Shown here: positions 11,659-22,961 of the stretch, piece after piece
Layout of the letters: every line of letters starts with the position of its first letter
Numbering within the stretch: position 1 is the stretch's first letter
Assembly (NCBI GenBank): GCA_014621425.1
Contig: JAANBB010000003.1
Coordinates: 1-64,000 of the forward strand
Source: Cylindrodendrum hubeiense
Lineage: Eukaryota; Ascomycota; Sordariomycetes; Hypocreales; Nectriaceae
DNA length: 64,000 nt
Reading direction: 5' to 3'
Program-made: the position numbers and the translations under genes
The notes under the pieces: model-generated
Database searches by the model: none
What the model was told of the DNA's origin: nothing
The model's input: the letters and a program-made list of their open reading frames with translations, nothing else

Positions 11659-13857
11659 ATGGAGGTGACCTTCGGCGCCGTGGGAGACTTCATCTCCATC
11701 GCTCTCATCATCAGGGATATCATCACTGCACTCAACGACAGCAGGGGTTCTTCCCGGGACTTTCGAGAACTCATCCAGAGTTTGGATTTGTTAGAGAGGG
11801 CTCTCAAGGAAATGGATACAATTTACAAAGATCCCGACCTTTCCAGAGAGCTCGGTGGCCTACAAATAGCTGCCACTGACACGACAAGACAAATCACTCA
11901 CGCACTGACAGCATTCCGACAGAAAATTGAAAAGTATGCCCATAGTCTCTCTGAGACAGGGTCGGGTAGTTTTTATCAAAGATGCCGTGAAGAAGGTTCA
12001 ATGGAAGCTCGACGAAAAGGATATTCACAAATTTCGTATGGAAATTGTGGGATATACAGGATCACTCAAGATCTTACTTCATGCTACGACAATGTAAGAA
12101 GAATCCCCATTGCATGATTATCCGAGTACTGGAGGAATACAAGCTCATGATATTTACCAGGCAGCTCATCAAATCCGGTCGAGTTGATATGCGCCAACGT
12201 CTCGGTTTTATGGAGACTCGAATGTTGACTACAATCAAGGATCAAACCCAGGGCATGCGTCTCTTGATAGAGGAGTTTGCCGGGCGGGTCATCTTGGGAT
12301 TACAGGCAGTCTTGTCTATAGGAGAGGAGCTAAAACACGCCTCTCGACGCATTCTTTCTATTGGTTGCGCTGTCCATCGGGATTTACGCAGCCTGCATTA
12401 CCTCGTGATGAGACTAGAGAGGCCAATCACTGAAGAATACTTCACTCTCGAAGATGCCATTGGACGAATAATGCCTATTCATCTCCGCACCATCACATCC
12501 TGGGATGCCCTGGAGTACATCATACGAGATCAGTTCAAAGGCAAGAAAGGAGAACGCCGCGTTGCTAGGCACCAATACGCACTCGAGGAAGATAGAAGCC
12601 ACAACGAACTCAATCGGGCAACCCCATGGGATCATGCTTTCTGCCCGTATCAGAAGGTTAATATGAGCATGTTTTGCAAAGAGACGCTCGAGAGAGCTCG
12701 TAACGTGCCAAACAAAGGTTGTCCCTGGTGCCACTACGTTACTTTAGGAGAGCAGACTACGGGGATCAAATGGTAATTATGTCTTCATCCAATGATGTAC
12801 ATGTTGTATTTAACCCATTCTAGCAAAAGTTGCAACATGTTTTACACGCGAGTGACAGAAATAGAAGAGATCAAAGTCAAAAAGCAGGAACAGCTCGAAA
12901 TTGTCCCCTTATTCGGGGAGCTGTTCTTTCGGTCACGGTCATCCATGGATGAGGTCGACAGGAGAATCCCCACAACTAATGATGAGAAGCTCAACTCAAG
13001 ACTACGAGCAAAAAGCGGAAACCGTTCCAAGCAATCAAGGAAACGGAAGGCTAGCCCCGAGAACAGGAGCGCAGAATCAGAATCCGATGAGTGTGATGTC
13101 AATGGCCTTGTAAGGGTAAGGGTCGTTTCTAAGAAACGGAAACTCAAGGATCAAAAGACGCCCCTCTCATACTATGTTCTAAGACCGGCATATTTTGAGC
13201 CAGAATCTCATTCAAATGTGGTCAGTCCCGTTTCCACTGGTCCCTTCTTGGCTTCCTGGCATAATGCTTCCATTTCCGCATCAGGAGCATCAAGTCTCAA
13301 TAAAAAAGCTCCAGATGCAAGCCCTTCATCTCTTCAAGGCACTAGTAAATACTTGCCAAGAAATGGATACTCTAATTTCCAAGGAAGAACCACATCGAAC
13401 AGAGGTATCTCAATCTTGGACTCTGAAAACGGATCAGGGGTGACAGCCTCAAGCATGGACATTCCAGTCTCGGGCGTGAAACTCAGGACAGGACGTCATA
13501 CATTCAAGTGTCCGATTCTCAACCAGAATATTAATTTATTCCACACAGCAACATATAGTGGAGTTGGATGGATTGAATGTTATCGGGAACGGTGAGGAAA
13601 TCTGAGATATACCCCCGAGACCCCACTACTAACACCACTGTCCAAGGGAGCACGTTTTTTATACACATAACTTACTCCTTTATACCTGTTCTCATTGCGG
13701 TGAGCTCCTCGGGAAGGAAGATGCTCTCTTGGACCATCTCAAAGCTATTCCACATGGCGCCCTTGCAACGCCTTCTATCCTACACTACCTAAGACAAAGT
13801 TTCTTCAAATCAATATGGCTGCACTCAGACCGGTTCAAAAGGAGAGGTGATGCATGA
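11659..13857 (+). pseudogene. NLR-type N-terminal domain plus ubiquitin-like domain and zinc motifs; one-base frame break
   Basis: Exons 11659-12093, 12161-12772, 12824-13591, 13647-13857; about 674 aa if the break is ignored. Residues 1-110 are a helical domain like those preceding NACHT/NB-ARC modules in fungal NLRs (FGAVGDFISIALIIRDI). A ubiquitin-like domain (ULD) spans about 250-350: YFTLEDAIGRIMPIHLRTITSW, YALEE, VNMSMFC. Next comes a zinc ribbon CPWC...CKSC completed across intron 2, a long Ser/Lys-rich basic linker (NLS-like KKRKLK), and a C-terminal C2H2-like finger CSHCGE...H....H encoded by the last exon. The frame slips by +1 at a run of five T (11971-11975): with four T the reading passes into the conserved KDAVKKVQWKL segment. 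A 37-nt intron could also bridge it but is shorter than usual fungal introns. It may be a sequencing indel, in which case the gene is functional. Family function unknown; signalling or immunity is inferred. Confidence 0.75.
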
Positions 13858-14650
13858 AACGAATTTTTTCCGACGACGCTCAACCGTCTCCACGGGTGTG
13901 CCGCTCTCTAAGAAAAGCCAAGTAGCTTCTAGCGCGAAGCCTATAGTGAGCAGTTAGGATCGACTGAGGGTAGAGTCCCGGCTAGGATATCTAGTCCTCC
14001 ACGGGTTTTCTAGAAATTTATAATCTTGAGATTAAACGGAAACAAAACGCCTGCTACATAGGGGGGGACGTTTATGATAGAGTAGTGTCTTTTTGTCGCT
14101 GATGTTGTTTCAATTGAGAATGGGACAGCTTCATTATGTAAAATAAAAATCATCATCTTTTACTATAATTTTTTTAATTTTTTTCTAAACAGCTCTTCGG
14201 TATACATATGAAATAAAATACAAGTCCAGATGTAATTACAACATCATTCTTGGCCCCATTCGCATGGGAGACGGCGCTGTGTACAAGCAGATACGTGGGA
14301 AATGAATCACGGGGCAGTCGGGAGACAGCGAAACATGACCGAAAACTAGCAGGCATTAGCTCCCCTTGCTCGGCACATGATATTCCATTACCACACCATT
14401 GGTGCCCGCCATACATACTCCGTAACCCCGATCAGGGTCTCGCCATTGTCATATCATGCGCCCCGGAAAGCATCCCAGTGTAGCATTGGCGTCTCTGCGT
14501 GTCAGATCATGGCACCACCGGCAGTCGAGCTTACCTCGTCATCTTCAACCCTTCAACATCCAGAAAAGCAAGTTGTTTTGCGCATCATCCGTCGCGTTTG
14601 GTAATCTCAATTCGCATCTAGAAGGCTCTCTTGTAACAATTATTGCCACT
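13858..14650. other. Intergenic region upstream of alcohol dehydrogenase
   Basis: AT-rich first half (13990-14240, with long T and A runs) then a moderately GC-rich leader. Open frames at 14174-14416 and 14250-14483 are overlapping shadows. The dehydrogenase frame stays open upstream to 14456, but the ATG at 14651 begins a convincing presequence. Confidence 0.5.
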
Positions 14651-15995
14651 ATGGCGACTACTTCAAGGACCGCGAGAGTAATGCTCAGCCGAGCCGCCCG
14701 CTCATCCATCCCCGCACTTAGTTGCACTGCTCGGGCTACTCGATTCGGTGCATCCCTAAACAGTAACAGTTTCAATTCGAGCCACCAATTCGCCCGTCGA
14801 TATCTGTCATCGATGAAGGCTCTCGTCTACAGCGCTGTCAATTCCGTCTCCCTGCAGGACCGCCCCGTCCCAACCATCTCCTCTCCCACCGATGTCGTCG
14901 TAAAGATAACCAAGACGACCATCTGCGGCACAGACCTGCACATCACCAAGGGTGATGTGGCGACGTGCGAGCCCGGTCGGGTATTAGGCCACGAGGGCGT
15001 TGGCATTGTGCACTCGGTGGGCCCTTCAGTTACTCGCTTCAAAGAGGGCGACCACGTCCTCATCTCGTGCATCTCAAGCTGCGCGACGTGCGAGTACTGC
15101 CGCAGAGGCATGCACAGCCATTGTACCTCAGGCGGATGGATCCTGGGTAATACCATCGACGGCACGCAGGCCGAGTTCGTTCGCATTCCACATGCCGACT
15201 CGAGCCTCTACCCAATCCCAGAGGGCGCTGATGAGGCCGCTCTCGTTATGCTTAGCGATATTTTCCCAACAGGACTCGAGTGCGGCGTGCTCAACAGCAA
15301 AGTCCAGCCCGGTGGCACTGTCGCCATTGTCGGGTCTGGGCCAATTGGCCTGGCAGCGCTAATCACGGCACAGATGTATTCGCCAACCAAGATCATTTCC
15401 ATTGACACCGATCCCACAAGACTTCAGGTTGCAAGGGATCTCGGTGCTACCGACACGGTGAACAGCTCCAAGGAGGATGCAGTTGCAAGGGTGAAGGCCT
15501 TGACCGACGGTAAGGGTTGTGACTCGGTCATCGAGGCAGTGGGCATCCCAGCAACCTTCAGCCTATGCCAAGCGTTGCTCGCACCTGGAGGTGTGTTGGC
15601 AAACGTTGGCGTCCACGGAACCAAAGTAGATCTGCACTTGGAGAATCTCTGGGATAAGAACATCTGTGAGCCTTGCTTCCTTTGGTCACTTAATATGAGC
15701 GCAAGCCGTTGTTTCACTGCTAATTCGACTGTGACACAGCCATCACGACAAGACTTGTTGACACAGTTACGACACCCATGCTGCTGAAGATGGTAGAGGC
15801 GGGCAAGCTGCAGCCCAGCCAACTGATCACTCATCGTGGGTTGCGCCTAATCTTTTTCCTTCCAATACTTGGGCTTCAACTGACATGGCTTTTTCCTGGG
15901 TAGATTTCAAGTTTAGTGAGATGGAAAAGGCATATGAAACATTTGGGAAGGCATCAGAGCACGGCGCGTTGAAGGTTGTCATAGACGTGGATTGA
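14651..15995 (+). CDS. Zinc-dependent medium-chain alcohol dehydrogenase, probably mitochondrial
   Basis: NAD(P)-dependent oxidoreductase of alcohols or polyols. Exons 14651-15665, 15740-15835, 15904-15995 give 400 aa. The first ~55 residues are rich in Arg, Ser and Ala without acids and end in RRYLSSMKA, a classical mitochondrial targeting peptide; family cores start at MKALVY. Catalytic zinc ligands are in TICGTDLH and GHEGVG; the structural zinc lobe shows C-x2-C-x2-C-x7-C (CATCEYCRRGMHSHC). The cofactor site is GSGPIG followed by SIDTDP, where the acidic residue predicts NAD rather than NADP. The C-terminus runs LITHHFKFSEMEKAYETFG. Similar to bacterial threonine/alcohol dehydrogenase-like MDRs; the physiological substrate is not evident. 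Frame is intact. Confidence 0.9.
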
Positions 15996-17034
15996 GAGGC
16001 GCGTTGATATTGATTTCTAATTTGATGATATCTTAGATGTCAAGAATAACAATAAATGGCATTTGCACTGTCAATTAATGGATTGCGGTATAACCTGAGA
16101 TCAACAAAAGATACTCCCAGTAAAAGAAGGGAAAATGTGGGCTTGGTTCTTAAGACTCTTAAGCCAGTGGTAGATACCTGCGGTGAGTTGAATAACGGTC
16201 GGGTTTCCTTTAGGATAGGGTAGGCTGGGCATTGCTGTTTTTTCTTGTAACTATAGAATAGGAGTACTGCTATTCGCACACATTACCAGAAATGCACCGA
16301 ATATGACATTTGAGCAGGGGAAATCCAGGAAGGTTAATTATTAGCCCTTATTTATCATAATACTAAATTTATTTTAGTTGTTTATTTCCTAATACTAAAT
16401 TTTATTTAGTTATTTATTCCCTAATAGTCTTTGCCTTTAGGTCAAGGATGTATATACACACGATGTAGTTAAGATTTAGGTGCTAAACTGTATCTATGTG
16501 CAAAATAGCAATACTCTAGAATAGATGTTTGTACTGGGGTGTAATTGGCTTATTGAGGCAGCTAACTCTTAATTGTTGGACACTATCTGTCACATTGGAT
16601 ACAGTGATTAATGTTCAATATCATGTGGATCTTAAATCTGATTATCGTATTGATCTAAGATGCCTCTAGGCTTCTTATTTCTTTTGAGTGGGTTTCACTT
16701 CAACCAAGCGTTTTACCCTCTGGTCAAGGTCAGGATATCGGTATATCAGAGGATTATGTAAATTCGGCCTACTCCGCCACAGGCGGGGTTTGTCCAACTA
16801 ATCACATACCTCAGCTCCGTATAGCGCTTCCTGCGCGAGGCTGGCGAAACCCCACCATCTCGTCGTGAGATTCATCGTCTTTCCTCGCCTCTGCTCTGGG
16901 CACACGCACCCTCAGATCGAGGCATGGGCTGCTCGATGCTGTTCCTTTGCCAACCTTCCGGCGACTAGATCCCCTTGTATTTGTACCTCCGCCGCCGCCG
17001 CCGCCCCCATAGCACCGAATCTCCGAGGCCAAGA
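15996..17034. other. Intergenic region with a MITE
   Basis: About 1 kb between the dehydrogenase and the multi-kinase gene. It contains the MITE copy at 16265-16513 and, from 16750 on, a GC-richer leader with a CCG-type trinucleotide run (16988-17008) before the kinase start. No other coding signal. Confidence 0.6.
16265..16513. mobile_element. MITE copy 1, TA-flanked, inverted-repeat ends
   Basis: About 249 bases. The left end TACTGCTATTCGCACACA and the complement of the right end (TATTGCTATTTTGCACATA) match as terminal inverted repeats, and both ends sit on TA, as left by Tc1/mariner-type insertion. The interior is AT-rich with no open frame and is clearly related along its length to the second copy at 53992-54270 (shared blocks include GAATATGACA, TTAATTATTAGC, TTATTCCCTAATAGT, AAGATTTAGGTGCTAAA). 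Non-autonomous; the transposase source is not in the window. Confidence 0.85.
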
Positions 17035-20000
17035 ATGGCTGCCCCTCCTGCTCGAGCCTCCGACCTCGTCCGCGATTCCAGGCTCCGAACCTCCGTCTCG
17101 GCCGGCTTAACGCATCACACATACTACACCTCGAGCCCTGATGCCCGATGCCGTCGGGCACGCACGAAAGAGACGTGGCGACGAGGCCGTGGGCTAGGCA
17201 ATGGCACCTTTGGCCGTGTCTGGCTTGAAACCTGCGAGGCTGGGCCCAAGTCCTCTCAGCTCCGCGCAGTGAAAGAGATACCGAAAGATCGTACTCTCTC
17301 GTCATCAATTGACTATTCGCGTGAATTGGAGGCCATGGCCAAGTTTTCACATGATAGAGTGGGTTGTCTTGTCTTGCAAGTTGGTTTTATTACTCACTTT
17401 CTTTCGTATTTAGTACGTTCACTGCTTTGTCCGGTCCTTTGGCTGGTATGAGAGTTCCGATGCTGTTTTTATTGCCATGGAGTATGTCCATCACGGGGAT
17501 CTTCAAAAGCACATGGCCACTGCTTTCTCTGAGGTCGAGAGTAAGCAGGTCGCCTGTCAGCTTGCCGAGGGCCTCTTCTTTATGCATGACAATGGGTTTG
17601 CTCATCGTGATCTAAAGCCGGCAGTATGTTGCACCTAAAATCTCTTTCTTCCTAGTTATACTGACAACAACACCAGAACATCCTCGTTATGAACCCACGG
17701 CCAAACTGGTGGGTCAAGATCAGTGACTTCGGCATCAGCAAACGTGCTGAGGCTGGTTCGGCCTTACGTACAGTCGTCGGCAGCGATGGATACCTCGCTC
17801 CTGAAATTATTGGTCTTTTTCCTCTCTCGGAGCAGCGCCCTGGGTTACGTAACCGCGCTGAGCCATCGTACACTGCAGCCGTTGATATCTGGACCCTCGG
17901 GGAGATCATCGTCCGCATACTGACACGACGCTCCGCCTTCCCTGACCGCCGCGACCTCTTTGACTATGTCGTTCACGAGAGCCCGTTTCCGCGGCACATT
18001 TTCGAAGACCAGAACGTCAGTGATGATTGTTACGCCTTCCTTGAGAAGGTTATGGCTCCATCGCCGTCGCGACGACTGTTGGCGGGTGAGGCCTTGGCTC
18101 ACCCTTGGTTAGAGAAGTCACGGCCCTCCTCACCCGCCAGCTCACATGAAAGCAACAGGTGATTCAAGTATTGCTTTTAATTTTACTTTGGTTATAACTA
18201 ATCGTTCTGCCCAGATTTGTCGACAGCTCGGCCTTCTTGCAGTCCCCAACATCAGCAGACGATCCTGGCGTGTCAAACTCGGGTTTCTTTGCCTCGGCGA
18301 AGTGGTCAACGATCAGCAATTCTGAGGTTGAAATCCAGGATGGGTCGAGCACCAAGGGGCTGGTTCTGCTTCCTGGCGGCAGTTTCAAGGCAGAAGGGAA
18401 GACGATGGCGTCCCACGAAACTACCGTAAATCCCAAGTCGACAGCCGAGGTACCTTCACAGGCCAAAGATTTGGTCATTGGCTCCTCTCAAGGAGAGGCA
18501 ATAGGGAACGAGTCTTCCGCGACCAATAACGGAGAGGTAAACCCGCCATCTATCAACGCCTCGCGCCGAATCAGTAACATCGATTCTCAACAACAGAATA
18601 CTTCCATTGGCAGTGACTGTGCGGTGTGTGAGAAGCCCCTCGAGTATTCTCTCCGAGGAGAGGTAATCCTTCAGTTTTCATGTTCACATGTTTCTCATGA
18701 AGCATGTTTATATGAGCTCCTTGTCGAATTGGAATCGATATTTTGTCCGACTTGTAATGCGGTGGTACATCCGGTCACCAGGCAAGATGGCGGTGTAATT
18801 GATATTGGTATGTCATGTTGTCAAACGGGCCAAGAGGAGTCAGTTACTAATTCCACGCAGGGAAAATGAGAAGATTTGCGCGTTTTGTCAAAAGCGCCTC
18901 AAGCCCACCTCCTTCGCCAACTTCAGACAGATCATCAACGGGCTCCTCACCGGCGCAAAACTTGGAGGGTGGTGTTGCCAATATCAATGAAGCCGGATCG
19001 CCAGCAAGCCGCCCTGGCCTGTTCGATAAGAGTTGGGAGTCTGATACTTCCATACTGTCTGCTAGCTCTCACTGTTCACCTATACCTGGAATTTCCTGCA
19101 ACGGAATCACGGTCAAAAAGGTCGATGTGCAGAAGCGCATCAACGCACGAACTGCTCAGCTCCTACGCCAAGGTGATGCACACCCCTCCTTTATTAGTGG
19201 CTTCATAGACTTCAAAGCCACCACCAATGCCTCGACTCACGGAAGACTGGAAAAAGTTCCACCGCAGTGGGATACATCCCGCTGGTTTGATGAGACACTC
19301 GTGGTACAGGGCTTCTCGCCTGAAGTACTTGCACAAGGCGCAACCATGCTGGATGGTATGATTGCCGATGAGAAGAACATTAAGTTGAGCATTGTGGATC
19401 TTACAATCTATAAACGGTCGATGCCATTTGCACAAGGCGCAAAACGCGTAGCATCGTATGCTCTTTCATCTGTTTCAACAAATCGGCATGTTGTGAAATC
19501 GTTCAAGAGCGAAGAGAAGAGCCTTGCATATCACGCCGAATATATCCAGTGTCAAATACTCTGCAAAGCATTTGCTCTCGAGTTCAACGCCTTGGTTCCT
19601 TATGCGCACTTCGTCGACTTCATCACAAAAGTATGCCTAAAGGGAATAGGTGAAGCGTACCTATCCTTTGAGCCCTATCTTGCTGGCACCTTTATCAAGT
19701 ATAACAGCAATTATGGCTACGTTGAAAAATCAAGTTCGCAGCATGGTCTTAATGCGGCTGCGCAGGCATTTTCGCACTTCACCTTTGAGCGCTCACGGGG
19801 CCAATTCTTGGTCTGTGATTTACAAGGCGTTGGGCATATGTTGACAGACCCATCCATCCATACACTCGATCCTCAAAGGTTTGAGCTAGTTGATACAAAT
19901 CTCGGTAAGGATGGCTTCGAGGCCTTCTTCGATACACATAAGTGTAATTCGATCTGCAAAGGTTTAGGCCTTCGGAGTAATAAGAAGACGATTGCTGCTG

Positions 20001-20356
20001 AGAGTTTCGATTTGAAGAGCTCATGGCCAATATTACACAGCCCCGTGTGTTGTTCTAATAGGCTATGTGGGAAAATCATCCTCACGGTCCTCTCTAGGAA
20101 GTCAGATGAATTCCCGGGCTATTACTGGTGTGAAGCATGCTGGCCACAGTTGAACTCGTCCAAGATTAACTCGATTTGCGCTATCCGAGCTCCTTATCAC
20201 GAGTTCACTGTGTTCAGATTCTTCTATGAGTCTCAGGGGCGAAGGATGCCGCTGCTATGCTCTAGGCACCGCGATAAAAGCTCAACGTCAATCACGACCG
20301 TGGCTGTAGACCAAAGCCTCCAGACCAAGCTTAACTCCGCAATTCAACTATGGTAA
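17035..20356 (+). CDS. Ser/Thr kinase - RING - alpha-kinase fusion protein
   Basis: Exons 17035-17358, 17414-17623, 17677-18158, 18215-18807, 18861-20356; phases agree and give 1034 aa. Residues ~48-320 are a eukaryotic protein kinase: glycine loop GNGTFGRV, AVK lysine, HRDLKPAN, DFG and LAPE motifs all present, so it should be active. A Ser-rich linker leads to a RING-type finger at ~474-523 (CAVC...C.H..H..C...CPTC). After a second linker, residues ~729-907 form an alpha-kinase (eEF2K-like) domain: VVKSF, FIKYNSNYGYV, AFSHFTFERS, LVCDLQGVG, DPSIHT, NLG and the zinc-binding tail THKCNSIC. A further Cys-rich C-terminus (CSNRLCG, WCEACWPQL) ends the protein. Suggests coupled phosphorylation by two unrelated kinase folds with a possible ubiquitin-ligase or scaffold module. 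The ATG at 17035 (AAGAATGG) is preferred over an upstream in-frame start at 16975. Confidence 0.9.
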
Positions 20357-20840
20357 CAAGGTCGGGATATGGATAGTCGATGATTCTATTTTGTTGGTTA
20401 TGTTTCTGCGTCTAGATATTAAATTAGAGGAAATGTTTTCTCTGTCTCATTGCAGTCGTTACAAGTGGCCTGGTGAAAGAGATGTACAGGGTGGATTGAG
20501 TAAGCCCAGCAGCTGACAATGTCCGATGTTTAGCCAAACGGTGAGACATGTTGTAGCCGAGGTATTTCCGGGACAGGTGACCAATATCCGAGGCTTAGCC
20601 GTGGCGGTCCGACAGCCCGGAGCTGACACTATCTCCATTTATGGAATAGTGCCGTTCCACTTCTCCCCATGGGGTTTGCGTGCTTAAGTACTCCGTAACT
20701 TATTTAACTTGGGAGCGCCTGACAGGACATCTCTGATCGTCGGCCTTGAAGTTTCTTAAATACACCACCTCCAACAAAATTTGGCGTAAATCAAACTTCT
20801 CTGCGTCTGCCTTCCTCTCAGCTTTCAACAATCGCTCGCA
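20357..20840. other. Promoter region of the MFS gene
   Basis: Some 480 bases between the multi-kinase stop and the transporter ATG. The final 140 bases are pyrimidine-rich with a short CAACAATCGCTCGCA leader. No coding signal. Confidence 0.5.
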
Positions 20841-22412
20841 ATGGCGACCACCACCACCACGCAGCTCGAGCCCGGACGAGTTTCCGAGACATATGAGCTT
20901 GCAAGCGGTCCTTACAGCTCTCCCAGAGATGGGGAAGAGCCGCCAGTCCCTCAAATAAATTCAACCGACTCCAAAATAGACAGAGCGACTTACCTGAAAA
21001 TCACGAGCGCGGCATTCTCTTTCTTTGTCGCAGGTGTCAATGATGGCAGCTTCGGAGCACTGGTCCCTTATGTCATTCGGGACTACGGAATCAACACGGC
21101 CATTGTCTCATCAGTGTTAGTAACGCGCGCAGTCCCACACCGAGTCATCATTAACAAGGTTCCAAACAATTAGCTACGGAGCCAACTTTATGGGATGGCT
21201 ATTCGGAGCCTTAACCAACACCCATCTCTCTCAAAAATTCGATCTTGGCTGGATGCTCATGCTTGGTGCAGTGCTACAGGTAGCTGCGCATGCATTACGC
21301 GCGTGGGGGCCCCATTTGGGCTTTATGCCGTCACTTTCTGGCTCGCTAGCCTGGGCCAGGCGTACCAAGACACCCACGGGAATACGTTCGTGGCTGGAAC
21401 CAAGGGGGCGCACCGTTGGCTTGCTGTTATTCACGCCATGTATATGGCTGGATGTCTTTGCGGCCCCTTTGTTGCAACTGCGATCGCCTCTTCTGGAGAC
21501 AAGTCTCACTGGTATCTGTTTTACTGCTTCCCCCTGGCCATCGGCCTTTTCAATGTGGCCCTTGTGTTCACAGCTTTCCGGGATACCGTTGGATTCAAAC
21601 GAAAGCAATCTCCTAATAACTCGGCCACTGCCATGGATACAGAGACTGCTGTAGAAGCAGAACATTCTTCTACGGCAAACATCTCAAAGGACGAGGATGC
21701 CTTCACTCTCATCAAGGACACACTGAGAACCCGGAGCGTTTGGCTACTGAGCCTCTTTTTCTTTTGCTTTTTGGGAGCGACACTCACTGCTAGTGGGTGG
21801 GTCGTGGAATATTTGGTCGTCGTTCGTGACGGGGACCTGTCCCAGATGGGCTATATCCCAGCTGGGTTCAATGGAGGCGCGCTACTCGGCAGATTGCTTC
21901 TGGCGGAACCCACCCACCGGTTTGGGGCCCGAATGATGATCTTCATCTTTAGTGTTTTGAGCATTGGCCTCCAAGTGCTATTTTGGCTGTGAGTCGGTTT
22001 TGTTGAGACGTTTCGAACAAGTCTAACGCGGTCTAGGATACCGAACATCATTGCTGCCTCCATCTCAATCAGTCTCTTGGGATTCTTCATGGGACCCTTC
22101 TTTGCTACAGTAAGTCGTTGACTGTATGCGTCATGTAGTCTACAGTTGAGGATGCTAAAATTTGCGCAGGGGATTTCGGTCGGCTCGAAGCTATTCTCGC
22201 CACGGCTTCAATCTACAGCACTGGCGTTTGTGTTCGTATTTGCGCAATTGGGAGGGTGCTTTTTCCCCATCGTCACAGGTCTCATTGCGGCGCGTGCGGG
22301 TGTTGCAGTCCTGCAGCCCATATTGTGTGGGCTCCTGACAGCAACTTCAATCAGTTGGCTGTTTGTCCCGAATCCAAAGGAAAGTGAAAACACGTCGCTT
22401 CATCGCGAATAG
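20841..22412 (+). pseudogene. MFS transporter with a one-base frame break
   Basis: Exons 20841-21115, 21174-21988, 22037-22109, 22170-22412; about 468 aa when the break is bridged. Around 12 hydrophobic segments, with the sugar/drug-type cue GVNDGSFGALVPYVIRDY in TM1-2, GQAYQDTHGNTFVAG in the TM4 region and a long central acidic cytosolic loop. The frame changes at the G5C4 run 21304-21312: adding one G would join HALRAWG to APFGLYAVTFWLASLGQAYQ, the conserved TM4. An alternative 47-nt GT-AG intron (21303-21349) also restores the frame but would delete most of that TM segment. This group of fungal MFS proteins (bypass-of-stop-codon-6-like) has no firm substrate. Either decayed, mis-sequenced or, least likely, spliced. 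Confidence 0.75.
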
Positions 22413-22961
22413 GCTGTGGGCCACAAAATTGTGGAGGCGACGCCAAGACTTGAGGAAGACATTAGGTAGCACTCAGTGGTGGAATTGTGAGTTTGGATGC
22501 AGGGTGGCTGCCCGCTGTGTCGGGATGGTGACGAAGAATGGAAAGCAGATTGTATATCGTTGGGGTCGAAGTACCGAATGGATAATGTGTGGAGGGTGGG
22601 TTCACGATGCTATTACTTCGAGTATGATGTATCTTGTATAGAGGTCACACGGCTAACGCTTTATTTTAAGAGAGGATTATTTTTTATTGTTATTTTAAGT
22701 GTTTTCAAGACTGTGCTATTGAACTGTACCGCACAACTCATTATAAGGCCCTGCTATGAGCGGCCTATAGCTGCACGCAACTCCTTGCATATATTTTAAA
22801 CTGGGAGTTGTAATGGTATTTAATCCTTCTATTTATCTCTGTATTCATGACACATACACACCATCTTGTTTGTACCTGCTTATAGCTTCCTGGGTTCCAC
22901 TCTTTACGATCTTTAGCGATCTATCATCCTGTTTTCGATAACACAGTCTGACTTGAAAAGC
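22413..22961. other. Convergent intergenic region
   Basis: Between the 3' ends of the MFS gene and the M24 gene. AT-rich, with T-rich stretches near 22640-22700. A short frame at 22497-22799 has no recognisable content. Confidence 0.5.

Noticed and set aside
11938..11985. 48-nt GT-AG intron as an explanation for the ULD-gene frame break
   Set aside because: Its length is a multiple of three and leaves the wrong phase, so it does not repair the frame.
17035..20356. Possibility that kinase, RING and alpha-kinase are separate genes
   Set aside because: Each junction has good donor and acceptor signals and matching phase, there is no stop-plus-start between modules, and no promoter-length gap.
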